Positions 52,212 through 61,767 of a stretch of 64,000 nt of DNA are shown here, one piece after another. The stretch spans positions 1 through 64,000 of the forward strand of contig NZ_JASISU010000004.1 in NCBI RefSeq assembly GCF_030063285.1, read 5' to 3'. The notes beneath the pieces were generated by a model. The model was not told the origin of the DNA. It ran no database searches and saw nothing but the letters and a program-made list of their open reading frames with translations. How positions within the stretch are numbered: position 1 is the stretch's first letter; every line of letters starts with the position of its first letter. The DNA comes from Pseudarthrobacter sp. PS3-L1 (GTDB lineage: Bacteria; Actinomycetota; Actinomycetes; Actinomycetales; Micrococcaceae). The position numbers and the translations under genes are program-made.

Positions 52212-53935
52212 GCGGGATGGATACATCCGGAATCCCTGAGGCTCCGCTGGATGCAATGACTTCCGCCCGAGCCGTAGTGTCTTCGCTGCTCAGTGGCGGG
52301 GTGAGCCACGTTGTGGTTTCACCGGGCTCACGGTCCGCGCCCATGGCCTACGCCCTGGCGGAGGCTGGCGCCACTGGCCAGGTCCAGCTGTGGGTCCGGA
52401 TTGATGAGCGGTCCGCCGGCTTCACAGCCCTGGGGATCGCCTTGGCAACCGGCTCACCCGTTGGCGTGCTGACAACGTCCGGGACCGCCGTCGGCAATTT
52501 GCTGCCGGCCGTCATGGAAGCCAACCACGCTGCAGTGCCTGTAGTTGTTCTCTCAGCGGACCGGCCGGATGAACTGCGGGGGACCGGTGCCAACCAGACC
52601 ACCATCCAGCCGGACCTGTTTGGCGAGCACGTGCGGTTCGCTGTTGACGTTCCCGCAGGGAGCGATCCGGCCCGCGCCGTGGGTACCGCACTGTCGGCTG
52701 CCACAGGGGCGTTCGACGGCGTTGCGCCGGGTCCGGTGCAGCTGAACCTCGCGTTTCGCGATCCGCTGGTTCCAGCCGCAGGCGATTCTCTTCCTGCCGG
52801 TTCGGTGCCTCAGAAATACCACGTGGACGTCCCAGCGATGGCCATGGACCTCGCTCCGGCGAATACCTCGCTTCCGGTGCGGCGCACCGTGGTCCTAGCA
52901 GGGCACGATGCCGGTCCCGTTGCCGAGGCTTTTGCCCGGGCGCACTCCCTGCCTCTGCTGGCCGAACCGTCCTCCAACGCACGCTTTGGGCCCAATGCGG
53001 TGGGGCCCTACCGGCTGGTCCTGTCCCACTTTGGGATCGACGCGGCGCAACCTATTGAGCGTGTGGTGCTTTTCGGCCGGCCCACCCTCTCAAGGCCTGT
53101 GGCTGCGCTGCTTGCGCGTGCGGATATTCCATCTGCGCTCTACAAACCCATTCCCGTTGCGTGGTTTGAGCCGGGCCGAAGGACGGAACTGGTCCTTGAG
53201 TCCCTTGAGGACCTGGCAGACTTCGCTGGGCGCGGCTCCGCAGAATGGCTGGATTCCTGGTTGCTGGCGGGAGCTGCGGCGCAGAACGCCCTGGAAGAGA
53301 CACTCTCAGGCGAGCAGATGATCACGGGGCCCGCTGCGGCTGCCGCGGTCTGGAAACATGCCCGTGGACAGCTAATGCTTGGCTCCTCCAACGGTATCCG
53401 CGACGTCGACCTGGCAGGAGTGCCCCTGCCGGGTCCTGCCGCAACCGTGTATGCGAACCGCGGGCTCGCGGGAATCGACGGGACCATCTCCACGGCTACC
53501 GGCCTGGCCATCGGCGGGCGCCAACAGACCACGCTTTTCCTTGGCGACATCACCTTCCTGCATGACGTCGGTGGCCTGTTCCAGGGCTTCGGAGAATTCG
53601 ACCCCTTGCTGCAGATCGTGGTGCTCAATGATGGTGGAGGGGCGATCTTCTCGCTCCTGGAACATGGCGAGATTGCTGCCACCAAGACCTACGGGAACAC
53701 CGTAGAGCAGCTTTTTAACACCCCACATACTGTGGACCTCGCAGCGATCGCGGCGGCGTACGGCGTGGGCCATAGCGTGGTGCGCACCGTCGAAGCGCTA
53801 TCCGATGCGTTGACCCAGCGCCCAACCGGGCGGAGCATCATCGAACTACGCACTGACCGGCTGGAGCTCCGTGAACTGCACGAGCGCATCCAGGCAGCCG
53901 TCACAACCGCAGTAACGGGAGTCCTGGCCACGTAG
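52208..53935 (+). CDS. menD: SEPHCHC synthase (menaquinone synthesis)
   Basis: This is a 575-aa thiamine-diphosphate enzyme that joins isochorismate and 2-oxoglutarate to SEPHCHC. The N-terminal ThDP domain has SHVVVSPGSRSAPMAYALAE, the activating Glu in the RIDERSAGF block, and GVLTTSGTAVGNLLPAVMEA. The C-terminal domain has NRGLAGIDGTISTATGLA and LGDITFLHDVGGL, followed by VVLNDGGGAIFSLLE (ThDP/Mg site). GTG 52208 overlaps the argS stop (GTGA) and has GGAG 5 bases upstream; ATG 52217 is an alternative. It is convergent with the amino-acid ABC operon. Confidence 0.94.
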   Translation: MSGMDTSGIPEAPLDAMTSARAVVSSLLSGGVSHVVVSPGSRSAPMAYALAEAGATGQVQLWVRIDERSAGFTALGIALATGSPVGVLTTSGTAVGNLLPAVMEANHAAVPVVVLSADRPDELRGTGANQTTIQPDLFGEHVRFAVDVPAGSDPARAVGTALSAATGAFDGVAPGPVQLNLAFRDPLVPAAGDSLPAGSVPQKYHVDVPAMAMDLAPANTSLPVRRTVVLAGHDAGPVAEAFARAHSLPLLAEPSSNARFGPNAVGPYRLVLSHFGIDAAQPIERVVLFGRPTLSRPVAALLARADIPSALYKPIPVAWFEPGRRTELVLESLEDLADFAGRGSAEWLDSWLLAGAAAQNALEETLSGEQMITGPAAAAAVWKHARGQLMLGSSNGIRDVDLAGVPLPGPAATVYANRGLAGIDGTISTATGLAIGGRQQTTLFLGDITFLHDVGGLFQGFGEFDPLLQIVVLNDGGGAIFSLLEHGEIAATKTYGNTVEQLFNTPHTVDLAAIAAAYGVGHSVVRTVEALSDALTQRPTGRSIIELRTDRLELRELHERIQAAVTTAVTGVLAT

Positions 53936-53951
53936 GCTGACGAACTCCACT

Positions 53952-54023
53952 CGATGTCGCTGCGCATACAGGCTGACCCGAGAGGGTTTCCTGGTGCACA
54001 AGAATTTACGTGCAGCGACATCG
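53952..54023. repeat. Long-looped inverted repeat between menD and the ABC operon
   Basis: CGATGTCGCTGC (53952-53963) is exactly inverted as GCAGCGACATCG (54012-54023), separated by 48 bases. Imperfect pairing extends the arms to about 19 bp. It lies 17 bases after the menD stop and 9 bases before the ABC ATPase stop. It may be a bidirectional terminator or a copy of a dispersed palindromic element. Confidence 0.75.
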
Positions 54024-54031
54024 GGCGGCCG

Positions 54032-54811
54032 TTAGAGGACTCGGCTCAGGAACTCCTGTGTCCGAAGCTCCTGCGGATGAGCGATCATTTCCCGAGGATC
54101 GCCGGACTCTACGACAACGCCGGCATCCATAAATGTCAGCCGGTCACCTACTTCCCGTGCAAAGCCAATCTCATGTGTCACCACAATCATGGTCATGCCT
54201 GAGGTTGCCAGGTCCTTCATGACGTTGAGGACATCGCCCACCAGTTCTGGGTCCAGCGCAGAAGTGGGTTCGTCGAACAGCATCAGCGCCGGGTCCATCG
54301 CCAGGGCGCGGGCAATGGCAACACGTTGCTGCTGACCACCCGAAAGCTGCGACGGATAGTGCCCCGAACGATCCGCCAGTCCCACGCGATCCAGGAGTTC
54401 CATTGCTCGGGTGCGGGCAGCGGCCTTGGACTGGCCGCGGACCTGGACAGGTGCTTCCATGACGTTCTGCAGGGCGGTTTTATGGGCGAACAGGTTGAAG
54501 CGCTGGAAGACCATGCCAATATCCCGGCGCTGCGCTGCAATTTCTTTTGTCTTGAGATCGTGCAGCTTCCCGTCGATCTCGCGATAGCCAATCAGCTTTC
54601 CGTCCACGGAGATGCGGCCTGCGCTGATCGTCTCCAGGAGGTTCACGCAGCGCAGCATGGTGGACTTCCCGGAACCCGACGGACCGATCACCACCGATAC
54701 CTCACCGGACTTGATGCTCAGGTCGATGCCGCGCAATACGTGATGTTGCCCGAAGAATTTATGGAGCCCCTCGATCTTGACGAGCGGTTCCTCTGTGGTG
54801 ACGGTCATCAT
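54032..54811 (-). CDS. Amino-acid ABC transporter ATPase (GlnQ type)
   Basis: This is a 259-aa ATPase of the polar amino-acid (PAAT) family. Walker [10 protein letters not shown] is at about 43-51, signature [15 protein letters not shown] at about 155-169 and Walker [17 protein letters not shown] right after. There is an insertion-type segment between Walker A and the Q-loop ([21 protein letters not shown]) as in the GlnQ/HisP group. ATG 54811 overlaps the permease stop by 4 bases (ATGA); the open frame upstream is antisense context, not coding. It is the third gene of the operon. Confidence 0.93.
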   Translation of the reverse strand: MMTVTTEEPLVKIEGLHKFFGQHHVLRGIDLSIKSGEVSVVIGPSGSGKSTMLRCVNLLETISAGRISVDGKLIGYREIDGKLHDLKTKEIAAQRRDIGMVFQRFNLFAHKTALQNVMEAPVQVRGQSKAAARTRAMELLDRVGLADRSGHYPSQLSGGQQQRVAIARALAMDPALMLFDEPTSALDPELVGDVLNVMKDLATSGMTMIVVTHEIGFAREVGDRLTFMDAGVVVESGDPREMIAHPQELRTQEFLSRVL

Positions 54812-55803
54812 GAACTCTCTTCGGGCGAACGGGGTGCGGCCTCGGTGCTCTGGGTGCGCGCTACGGCGGCCTTCGCCGCAGCTGGATTCATTGGTGCTGG
54901 CGCCAAGTTGTCCACTCCCTTGCCGTAGTACGCCTCCACGTAGTACTGGCCCACCATCAAAATACTGGTAATAAGCAGGTACCAACTGGCTGCAACAATC
55001 AGCAGGGGCACCGGCAAGTACGTCCGGTTCGCCAAAGCGTTGGTGGCGAACGTCAGGTCCAAGGTAAAGGGAACGGCCAGCACCAGTGACGTGGTTTTTA
55101 GCATGCTAATGGTTTCGTTGCCTGTGGGAGGCACAATGATCCGCATGGCCTGCGGCAGGATGATCCGCCACATGATCTTGGTCTTGCCCATGCCAAGGGC
55201 CTCAGCAGCTTCCATCTGGCCCTTGTCAACGGACTTGAGTCCAGCCCGGAAGATTTCTGCCAGGTAGGCAGATTCATTCAGGCCCAAACCCAAAATGGCT
55301 GCGACGGTAGCAGTGATGACGGTGCTGGTATCAAAGCTGAAGAACTCCGGGCCGAACGGAACTCCGGCGGCGATCTTGGGATAGAGCACTGACACCAAGC
55401 CCCAAAACACCAATTGGGTGTAGATCGGTGTGCCGCGGAAAAACCAGACCCATCCCCACGCTGACCAACGAAGGACGGGGTTTTCGGACTGGCGCATGAA
55501 CGCCAGAAGGATAGCCAGGACAATCGCGAGGACCATCGAAATGACGGTCAGCAACAACGTCCAGCCCACTCCCTGGACCACCTTGACGTCCAGGATGTAG
55601 GTGCCCACAACATCCCAGCGGAAATTGGTGTTGGTGAGCATGCTTTGAACCAGGGCGGCTAGCGCGCCGATGATGATGATCGCGCTCAGCCACCTGCCGG
55701 GGTGGCGAACAGGGACTGCTTTGTTCAGGACTGGAGCGTCGGTGGTCTTTTGGTCCGTTCCCGGACCGCCGCCGTGCCCTGGAGCAGTGGCTTGGTGACT
55801 CAA
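54808..55803 (-). CDS. Amino-acid ABC transporter permease
   Basis: This is a 331-aa HisM/GlnP-type permease. A cytoplasmic N-terminus (~37 residues) precedes the first helix ([17 protein letters not shown]). The conserved segment [21 protein letters not shown] follows, and later the EAA loop [26 protein letters not shown]. The C-terminal tail is Ala/Pro-rich. TTG 55803 is chosen because it overlaps the binding-protein stop by 4 bases and no ATG or GTG occurs before the first helix. A single permease gene suggests a homodimeric channel. Confidence 0.9.
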   Translation of the reverse strand: MSHQATAPGHGGGPGTDQKTTDAPVLNKAVPVRHPGRWLSAIIIIGALAALVQSMLTNTNFRWDVVGTYILDVKVVQGVGWTLLLTVISMVLAIVLAILLAFMRQSENPVLRWSAWGWVWFFRGTPIYTQLVFWGLVSVLYPKIAAGVPFGPEFFSFDTSTVITATVAAILGLGLNESAYLAEIFRAGLKSVDKGQMEAAEALGMGKTKIMWRIILPQAMRIIVPPTGNETISMLKTTSLVLAVPFTLDLTFATNALANRTYLPVPLLIVAASWYLLITSILMVGQYYVEAYYGKGVDNLAPAPMNPAAAKAAVARTQSTEAAPRSPEESS

Positions 55804-56744
55804 GACGCAGCCGGATTTACTTCGGACTTGTCCAGGGCACCTTCGGCATTGCCCCACCCTTCGAGGATCTTGGTATAGGAACCGTCGTCCATGAGCTTGG
55901 TGAGGGTCTTCTGGATGAGGTCGGCCCAAGCAGTGTCAGACTTAGCAATGGCGATGCCCTGGGGTGCTGAGTCGTAGACGTCGCCCAGCTTCTCAAGTTC
56001 TCCGTTTGTCTGTGTCAGTGCGTAACCAATGATGGGGGAGTCGGCGGCCATGGCATCGATGCTGCCGTTGACCAGGCGTGTGGTCACATCAGTCTGGTTT
56101 TTGAGCGTGACAATGTCGATTGGTTCCTTGCCTTCGGCGGCGCACTTGGCGCTGCGGTCCGAGAGGTCGGGATTTTCCTGGACAGTTCCCGTCTGGACGC
56201 CAATCGAGGTTCCGCAGACATTGTCGAGTGAAAAACTCTTCGGGTTTCCCTTTTGGACAGCAAAGGCTGTCCCTGCATTGAAGTAGCTGACCATGTTCAC
56301 TGCGCCGAGGCGTTCAGGATTAATGGTGAAGGACGAGATGCCAAGATCGTATTTTGGCCCGAGGGCCGGGAGGATCCCGGTGAATTCAGATGTCTGAACT
56401 TCGACTTTCAGGCCGAGGGTAGCACCGATGGCCTTGGCAATATCCACATCGTAGCCAATGGGAGTCTGGCCGTCTGATGCGAGATATTCGGCCGGCGCGT
56501 AGCTGGTGTCTGATCCGACTGTGATGGTGCCTTTGGACTTGATCGCTTCAGGGACCATGCCTGCCAGCGCGTCATCCTTCTGGACGGTCGAGGGGTCGAA
56601 ACTTGCGTTGCCTGATGCGGCGGGTGCTCCGGAGGTGCCCGTCTCCGAAGCATTGGTGCAGGCGGTGAGGGCCAAGGCGCCGACGGCCAGGAGTGCTGCT
56701 GCCTTCGCGGCGAGTTTGGCCGGGGCCAGGGAATTGGGCTGCAT
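55800..56744 (-). CDS. Amino-acid ABC transporter substrate-binding lipoprotein
   Basis: This is a 314-aa family-3 solute-binding protein. The lipoprotein signal ends LALTAC with C29. The mature domain has KGTITVGSDTSYAPAEYLASDGQ, IGYDVDIAKAIGATLGLKVE, YDLGISSFTINPER (the amino-acid-contacting region with a Ser/Thr-rich loop) and IGVQTGTV. These match polar amino-acid binders such as glutamine, glutamate or cystine. It is the first gene of the operon; a candidate palindrome overlaps the upstream region at 56803-56822. Confidence 0.92.
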   Translation of the reverse strand: MQPNSLAPAKLAAKAAALLAVGALALTACTNASETGTSGAPAASGNASFDPSTVQKDDALAGMVPEAIKSKGTITVGSDTSYAPAEYLASDGQTPIGYDVDIAKAIGATLGLKVEVQTSEFTGILPALGPKYDLGISSFTINPERLGAVNMVSYFNAGTAFAVQKGNPKSFSLDNVCGTSIGVQTGTVQENPDLSDRSAKCAAEGKEPIDIVTLKNQTDVTTRLVNGSIDAMAADSPIIGYALTQTNGELEKLGDVYDSAPQGIAIAKSDTAWADLIQKTLTKLMDDGSYTKILEGWGNAEGALDKSEVNPAAS

Positions 56745-56802
56745 ATTTCTTACCTCTTGCTGCGTCGAGTGCGGAACGGAGTCGGTTTTTAGTGTAGCCC
56801 GT

Positions 56803-56822
56803 CTGTGAGATGTGCATCACAG
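56803..56822. promoter_or_regulatory. Inverted repeat upstream of the amino-acid ABC operon
   Basis: CTGTGA-N8-TCACAG lies 59 bases before the binding-protein start, partly resembling a CRP/GlxR site but with 8 rather than 6 central bases. A TACACT -10-like hexamer lies just downstream on the minus strand. The rest of 56745-56960 shows no gene. Confidence 0.4.
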
Positions 56823-56960
56823 GAAACGAATTTTCACTATGGGATAACTATTTCAGCAGAAGTTCAAGGCCCAAAAACAGAGTTCAGTCCGGTATCCCAG
56901 ACCCTTCCTCAGCTAGAGGGCACCAACTGTCGTTGTGGGGCTCCAAAACACCACGTGGAG

Positions 56961-58292
56961 CTACTTGGTGGGGATGCCCAGCGACTCCAGCATCGGGCGG
57001 AACTTGGCCCAAGTTTCTGCCAACTCGGTTTCCGGCACGGAGCCCTCGACTATCCCACAGCCTGCATACAGCCGCACCGTGGTGGGGGACTCGACGACGG
57101 CACCGCGCAGTGCGATGCCCCATTCGCCGTTACCTGCAGCATCCAGCCAGCCAACCGGGCCGGCATACGGCCCGCGATCCAGGTGCTCCAGCTCCCGGAT
57201 GAGCGCACCAGCCACCTCTGTGGGGGTGCCACAGACGGCGGCGGTGGGGTGCAGGGCGTTGATAAGGGCAAGGCTGGAAGGAACGTGTCCCTCCACCTCG
57301 GCGAGCTCGGCCTTAACATCGGATGCCAGGTGCCAGACGTTGGGCAGCTCCAGGATGAAAGGCTCGTCATGGGCGTTCATGGCCTCGGAAAACGGGGCCA
57401 GGCGTCGGGTGAGGGATTCGATGGCGATCTGATGTTCGTGGCGCTGCTTCTCCGAGCCAGCCAGCACGCGTTCGGCATAAGCCATGGGACCGCCATCTTC
57501 CTCGACAGCGTTCTTCCGGTCCAGAGTTCCTGCCAGGACGCGGGCCTGGGCCGTACGCCCCTCAACCTGGATCAGCATCTCCGGCGTAGCGCCCACCAAG
57601 CCATCCACGCCGTAGGTCCAGCATTCGCGGTAGCGCAGCGCTAGTTCGCGCAGGACGACGGCGGCGTTGACACCAGCAGGGAGCGTGGCCACCACGTCCC
57701 GTGCCAGAACGAGCTTCTCCAGCTCCCCGGTACTGATGTGCTCCACACCGCTCCGCACTGCGGCCATCCAGGCCTCCTCGGAAAGTGATCCGGAGGCTAG
57801 GGAGGCGACTTTGCCAGCGGCAGCTGCAGCCGCGACTCCGGCGGGTGCCCCCTGCGTGGTCCCGGGCTCCAGCCACCGCGCCAGGGCCGCGAGGGCTCCG
57901 GCCTCGGTGAGTTCGACGTCGTCGGCTGTCATCTGCGTGAGCCAGCTGCGGCCGTCCCGGACGCCCACAACGACTTCCGGAACAATCAACCGGGATTTAT
58001 GGGCGGAGGTCTTGGAGAAGGCGAACGAGCCGAAAGCCAGCGGGCCGGTCCCGGGAAGCTGAACAGAGTCGGTGACATCTGCCTCGAGGACCAGGTGCCG
58101 CCACCAAATATCTGCTTCCAGGAAGCGATCCGGGCCCGTGGCCGTGAAGCGGGTGATCTCGCCGAAACCCACCAGGCCTGCCTCGCGGCGTGTCCAGCAG
58201 AGGACGTCATCGCGGACCAGCAGTGCCGGCAGTCCCGCGGGAAATGAGGTGCCCTCCAGGGGGACTGTGAGGGTGCGGAACGTGCTCGTCAT
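56961..58292 (-). CDS. menF: Isochorismate synthase
   Basis: This is a 443-aa chorismate-utilising enzyme that makes isochorismate, the first menaquinone-specific step. The C-terminal catalytic domain (about 175-435) has EKLVLARDVV (catalytic-base region with Lys), ATPEMLIQVEGRTAQARVLAGT, EHQIAIESLTRRL, and VWHLASDVKAEL. LHPTAAVCGTPTEVA comes next, then YAGPVGWLDAAGNGEWGIALRGAVV, with a Mg-binding Glu in EL-type helices near the end. The N-terminal ~170 residues are less conserved. It is divergent from menG, with 87 bases between starts, so shared control is possible. Confidence 0.93.
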   Translation of the reverse strand: MTSTFRTLTVPLEGTSFPAGLPALLVRDDVLCWTRREAGLVGFGEITRFTATGPDRFLEADIWWRHLVLEADVTDSVQLPGTGPLAFGSFAFSKTSAHKSRLIVPEVVVGVRDGRSWLTQMTADDVELTEAGALAALARWLEPGTTQGAPAGVAAAAAAGKVASLASGSLSEEAWMAAVRSGVEHISTGELEKLVLARDVVATLPAGVNAAVVLRELALRYRECWTYGVDGLVGATPEMLIQVEGRTAQARVLAGTLDRKNAVEEDGGPMAYAERVLAGSEKQRHEHQIAIESLTRRLAPFSEAMNAHDEPFILELPNVWHLASDVKAELAEVEGHVPSSLALINALHPTAAVCGTPTEVAGALIRELEHLDRGPYAGPVGWLDAAGNGEWGIALRGAVVESPTTVRLYAGCGIVEGSVPETELAETWAKFRPMLESLGIPTK

Positions 58293-58379
58293 GATGAGAC
58301 AACTTTACTCCCGCGCAGAGGGGGTGCAGGCCGGGCAAAAATGGTCACGCTGGCCCCGAAGGTTTGAGACAATAAAGAG

Positions 58380-59165
58380 GTGAACCGAGCATCCTTGGAA
58401 AAGCGTCCGGACGAAGTAGCAACGATGTTTGACGACGTCGCGCCTAAATACGACGTCGTCAACGATGTCCTGTCCATGGGGCAGACGCGCAGGTGGCGCA
58501 AAATCGTGGTGGACGCTGTTGATGCGGTCCCCGGCCAGCGGGTACTGGATCTGGCCGCCGGGACTGGGACGTCCAGCGAACCCTATGCCGACGCCGGAAT
58601 CGACGTGGTGGCCTGTGACTTCTCGCTTGGCATGCTCAAGGTCGGAAAGCGCCGCCGTCCTGACATCAACTTCATTGCCGGCGACGCTACCCGGCTGCCG
58701 TTCGCGGACAATTCCTTTGACGCGAGCACCATCTCCTTCGGCCTGCGCAACGTCAATGAGCCGAAAAAAGCACTCGCGGAAATGTTGCGTGTGACCAAGC
58801 CCGGCGGCACCCTGGTGATTGCTGAATTCTCGCAGCCCGTGGTCCCGCTGTGGCGCACCATGTACACCGAGTACCTCATGCGAGCCTTGCCCGCCATCGC
58901 CGTCAAGGTAGCGTCCAACCCGGATGCATACGTTTACCTTGCGGAGTCCATCCGTGCGTGGCCTGATCAGGACCACCTGGCCGCATGGCTGGAAGAGGCG
59001 GGTTGGGAAAAAGTCACCTACCGGAACCTCACTGGTGGCATTGTGGCCATCCACCGAGCCTTCAAATCCGAAAATTCCACGCCCGACGGCGGAGCTGCCG
59101 CCATGGCCGCGAACAAGGGACCGGTGGCAAAACTGCGCCGCAACCTTCCGCGGGCCACCAGCTGA
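58380..59165 (+). CDS. menG: Demethylmenaquinone methyltransferase
   Basis: This is a 261-aa class I SAM-dependent methyltransferase (UbiE/MenG) that performs the last ring methylation of menaquinone. The start [22 protein letters not shown] is the family signature (in part residues 13-30). The SAM site is [13 protein letters not shown] (about 55-67); the [13 protein letters not shown] and [18 protein letters not shown] blocks are also typical. A ~30-residue basic tail follows the core. GTG 58380 follows AAAGAG with no spacer, so initiation may be leaderless. menJ starts 5 bases after its stop. Confidence 0.94.
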   Translation: MNRASLEKRPDEVATMFDDVAPKYDVVNDVLSMGQTRRWRKIVVDAVDAVPGQRVLDLAAGTGTSSEPYADAGIDVVACDFSLGMLKVGKRRRPDINFIAGDATRLPFADNSFDASTISFGLRNVNEPKKALAEMLRVTKPGGTLVIAEFSQPVVPLWRTMYTEYLMRALPAIAVKVASNPDAYVYLAESIRAWPDQDHLAAWLEEAGWEKVTYRNLTGGIVAIHRAFKSENSTPDGGAAAMAANKGPVAKLRRNLPRATS

Positions 59166-59170
59166 CGCGC

Positions 59171-60490
59171 ATGAAAGTACTCATCGTTGGTGCCGGTCCT
59201 TCCGGTTCGACCGCCGCCTACTACCTGGCCCGCGCAGGGCTGGACGTCACGGTCCTGGAAAAAACCAGCTTCCCCCGCGAGAAAGTCTGCGGCGACGGCC
59301 TCACCCCCCGGGCCGTTCGCGAGATCCAGAAGCTCGGGCTGCCGCACCCGGAGAATGACGGCTGGCGACGCAACAAGGGGCTTCGTCTCATTGCTGGCGG
59401 CCGCACCATCGAACTGCCTTGGCCCGAAGTCTCTGATTTCCCCGACTACGGCCTGATTCGTACGCGGCTCGGCTTCGACGAGGAACTCGCGCTGCACGCA
59501 CGGGCTGCCGGCGCCAAGGTCCTGGAACGCCATAACGTCACAGAGACCCTGCGGGACGACGCCGGCCGGGTGACCGGAGTCCGCGTGGCAATCCTGGATG
59601 AGTCCGGTCGAAAGACCGGCGAGACGCTCGACTTCAGCGCCGACGTCGTTCTCGCAGCTGACGGGAACTCCACGCGAACAGCCGTATCCGCCGGGCTTGC
59701 GAAGCGGGACGACAGGCCCCTGGGTGTGGCAGTCCGCACGTACTTCACTTCCCCGCGCACCAACGACGACTGGATGGAAGGCTGGCTGGAACTTCCCGGC
59801 AAGAACGGGAAACTGCTGCCAGGCTACGGCTGGGTCTTCGGCGTGGGAGATGGCACGTCCAACGTGGGCCTCGGAATCCTGAACTCCTCAAAGGAGTTCG
59901 GCAAGATCGACTACCGGCAGGTGCTGCGCGAGTGGACAGCAGGGATGCCATCCGAGTGGGGTTTCACTCCTGAAAACCAGGTGGGCGAGATCCGCGGTGC
60001 CGCGCTGCCCATGGGCTTCAACAGGACGCCGCACTATTCACCCGGGCTTATGCTGCTGGGCGATTCCGGCGGCATGGTTTCCCCTTTTAATGGTGAGGGA
60101 ATTTCCTACGCCATGGAATCGGCCCGCTACGCGGCGGAGTTCATCATTGATGCAGCTGCCCGGCGCACCGCGACGCCGTCATACAACGTCGACGCGCACC
60201 TGTCGCGGTACGCCGATTACGTCCGGGACCAGTGGGGCTCACACTTCACCCTGGGCCGCGCGTTTGCCGTGCTGATCGGCAAGCCGTCCATCATGAAGCT
60301 TGCGCTGCGGACCGGCATGCCGATCCCGCTGCTGATGAAATTCGTGGTGCGCCTGATGGCAAACCTCACCGATCCTGCTGCCAAGGGCTTCGAAGACCGG
60401 GTCATCCGCGTTCTGGAATCTCTGGTCCCGGCCACGTCCAACGGGCCGGCGGACACGTCTTCGCAACATAAAGTTAGGGTTAACCCGTGA
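59171..60490 (+). CDS. menJ: Geranylgeranyl reductase-family protein (menaquinone reductase MenJ type)
   Basis: This is a 439-aa FAD-dependent reductase. It has the FAD motif VGAGPSGSTAA (6-16), REKVCGDGLTPRAV (36-49) and ADVVLAADGNSTRTA. The PHYSPGLMLLGDSGGMVSPFNGEGISYAMES block marks the GGR family (C-terminal FAD site). In Mycobacterium tuberculosis a homologue between menG and grcC1 saturates one isoprene unit of menaquinone-9. The order here (menG, this gene, polyprenyl synthase) is the same, which supports MenJ. ATG 59171 is used; the frame runs 62 codons upstream within menG. The next gene overlaps by 4 bases. Confidence 0.9.
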   Translation: MKVLIVGAGPSGSTAAYYLARAGLDVTVLEKTSFPREKVCGDGLTPRAVREIQKLGLPHPENDGWRRNKGLRLIAGGRTIELPWPEVSDFPDYGLIRTRLGFDEELALHARAAGAKVLERHNVTETLRDDAGRVTGVRVAILDESGRKTGETLDFSADVVLAADGNSTRTAVSAGLAKRDDRPLGVAVRTYFTSPRTNDDWMEGWLELPGKNGKLLPGYGWVFGVGDGTSNVGLGILNSSKEFGKIDYRQVLREWTAGMPSEWGFTPENQVGEIRGAALPMGFNRTPHYSPGLMLLGDSGGMVSPFNGEGISYAMESARYAAEFIIDAAARRTATPSYNVDAHLSRYADYVRDQWGSHFTLGRAFAVLIGKPSIMKLALRTGMPIPLLMKFVVRLMANLTDPAAKGFEDRVIRVLESLVPATSNGPADTSSQHKVRVNP

Positions 60491-61587
60491 CCAACTCCGC
60501 AGATCAAAGCTGGACGCACGCCGGGCACGGCCTGCCGAATGCTGAACCAGACCTCAACACCACGGCTATTGCCACCGGGTTGCAGTTACCGGCTGGCTTT
60601 GCGGCCATCGCCGGTGACGACGAGTTGGGCCCTGCCCTGACCAACAACCTCGCCAAGGTGGAAAAGAAGCTCCGCGAGGCCATCGCCAACTCCGATCCAC
60701 TGGTCGATGCGACGTCGCGGCACCTGGTTGAAGCAGGCGGAAAGCGGATCCGTCCGCTCCTGACCCTGCTGTGCGCCCACCTTGGTGACGCCTCGCGTCC
60801 GGCAGTGGTGCAGGCCGCCGTCGTGGTTGAACTCACGCACCTGGCAACCCTGTACCACGACGACGTTATGGACTCTGCGCCGTTCCGTCGCGGAGCACCC
60901 ACCGCCCACGAAGTCTGGGGCAACTCCGTCGCGATCCTCACCGGCGACCTCCTCTTCGCCCGTGCCTCGATCCTGGTCTCCGAACTGGGTACCCGGGCGC
61001 TGGGAATCCAGGCCCGTACCTTCGAGCGGCTGTGCCTTGGCCAGCTCCACGAAACTGTAGGCCCGCGTCCGGACGAGGATCCGCTGGAGCACTACATGTC
61101 CGTCATCGCCGACAAAACCGGGTCCTTGGTGGCCGCATCCGGACAGCTCGGCGCAATCTTCTCCGGCGCTGACGATGCCTACGAGAACGTCATGGTCGAA
61201 TACGGCGAAAAGGTAGGCGTTGCCTTCCAACTTGCCGACGACGTCATTGACGTCACGGGCATCAAGGTCAAGTCGGGGAAGACTCCCGGCACGGACCTTC
61301 GCGAGGGCGTCCCGACCCTCCCCGTGCTGCTGCTGCGTAAGGCTGCCGTGGACGGCGACCAGACCGCCGTCGACCTTCTTGCCCTCATCGATGGGGACCT
61401 GAGTTCCGACGAAGCACTTGCTGAGGCTGTTGCCGGGCTGCGGGACCATGCGGTCACGGCAGAATCCTGGGTCATTGCCCGGGAATGGTCGGACCAGGCC
61501 ATCGCGGCACTGGAACCGCTGCCCGAAGGCGTGGTCAAGGCTTCACTGTCCAGCTTTGCCGTAGCTGTGGTGGACCGCGCAAGCTAG
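60487..61587 (+). CDS. Polyprenyl diphosphate synthase (menaquinone side chain)
   Basis: This is a 366-aa trans-isoprenyl chain synthase. GGKRIRP (84-90) binds IPP. The first Asp-rich motif is LYHDDVMD (122-129) followed by RRG, and the second is QLADDVID (about 246-253). The first ~45 residues form a variable lead. Its place after menG and menJ points to an all-trans hepta- to nonaprenyl diphosphate for menaquinone. The residues before the first Asp motif (VELTHLATLY) hold small side chains, consistent with a long product; the exact length is not predictable here. GTG 60487 overlaps the menJ stop. A terminator follows. Confidence 0.92.
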   Translation: MTNSADQSWTHAGHGLPNAEPDLNTTAIATGLQLPAGFAAIAGDDELGPALTNNLAKVEKKLREAIANSDPLVDATSRHLVEAGGKRIRPLLTLLCAHLGDASRPAVVQAAVVVELTHLATLYHDDVMDSAPFRRGAPTAHEVWGNSVAILTGDLLFARASILVSELGTRALGIQARTFERLCLGQLHETVGPRPDEDPLEHYMSVIADKTGSLVAASGQLGAIFSGADDAYENVMVEYGEKVGVAFQLADDVIDVTGIKVKSGKTPGTDLREGVPTLPVLLLRKAAVDGDQTAVDLLALIDGDLSSDEALAEAVAGLRDHAVTAESWVIAREWSDQAIAALEPLPEGVVKASLSSFAVAVVDRAS

Positions 61588-61602
61588 TTGTCCCAGTGCA
61601 CT

Positions 61603-61630
61603 CTGCCCGGTCGTTTCGGTGGCCGGGCAG
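61603..61630 (+). terminator. Terminator of the menG-menJ-polyprenyl synthase operon
   Basis: CTGCCCGG (61603-61610) pairs perfectly with CCGGGCAG (61623-61630), 15 bases after the operon's stop codon; TT follows. A second, stronger hairpin lies at 61670-61715. Confidence 0.78.
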
Positions 61631-61669
61631 TTCTGTGTCTGGAAAGTTCTGGCTGTGCCTTTTAACTGC

Positions 61670-61715
61670 AATGGCCCCGGTACCAGCAGCTTTCGCTGCG
61701 GAAGCCGGGGCCATT
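61670..61715 (+). terminator. Second strong hairpin after the men operon
   Basis: AATGGCCCCGG (61670-61680) pairs perfectly with CCGGGGCCATT (61705-61715), and an inner GCAGC/GCTGC helix with a TTTC loop can form. On the plus strand TTCTCC follows. It may act as a back-up terminator in both directions. Confidence 0.7.
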
Positions 61716-61767
61716 TCTCCGTTCGCATCAGATCCACCGGAGGCGTTTAGTGGATCCGTGACTAGTC

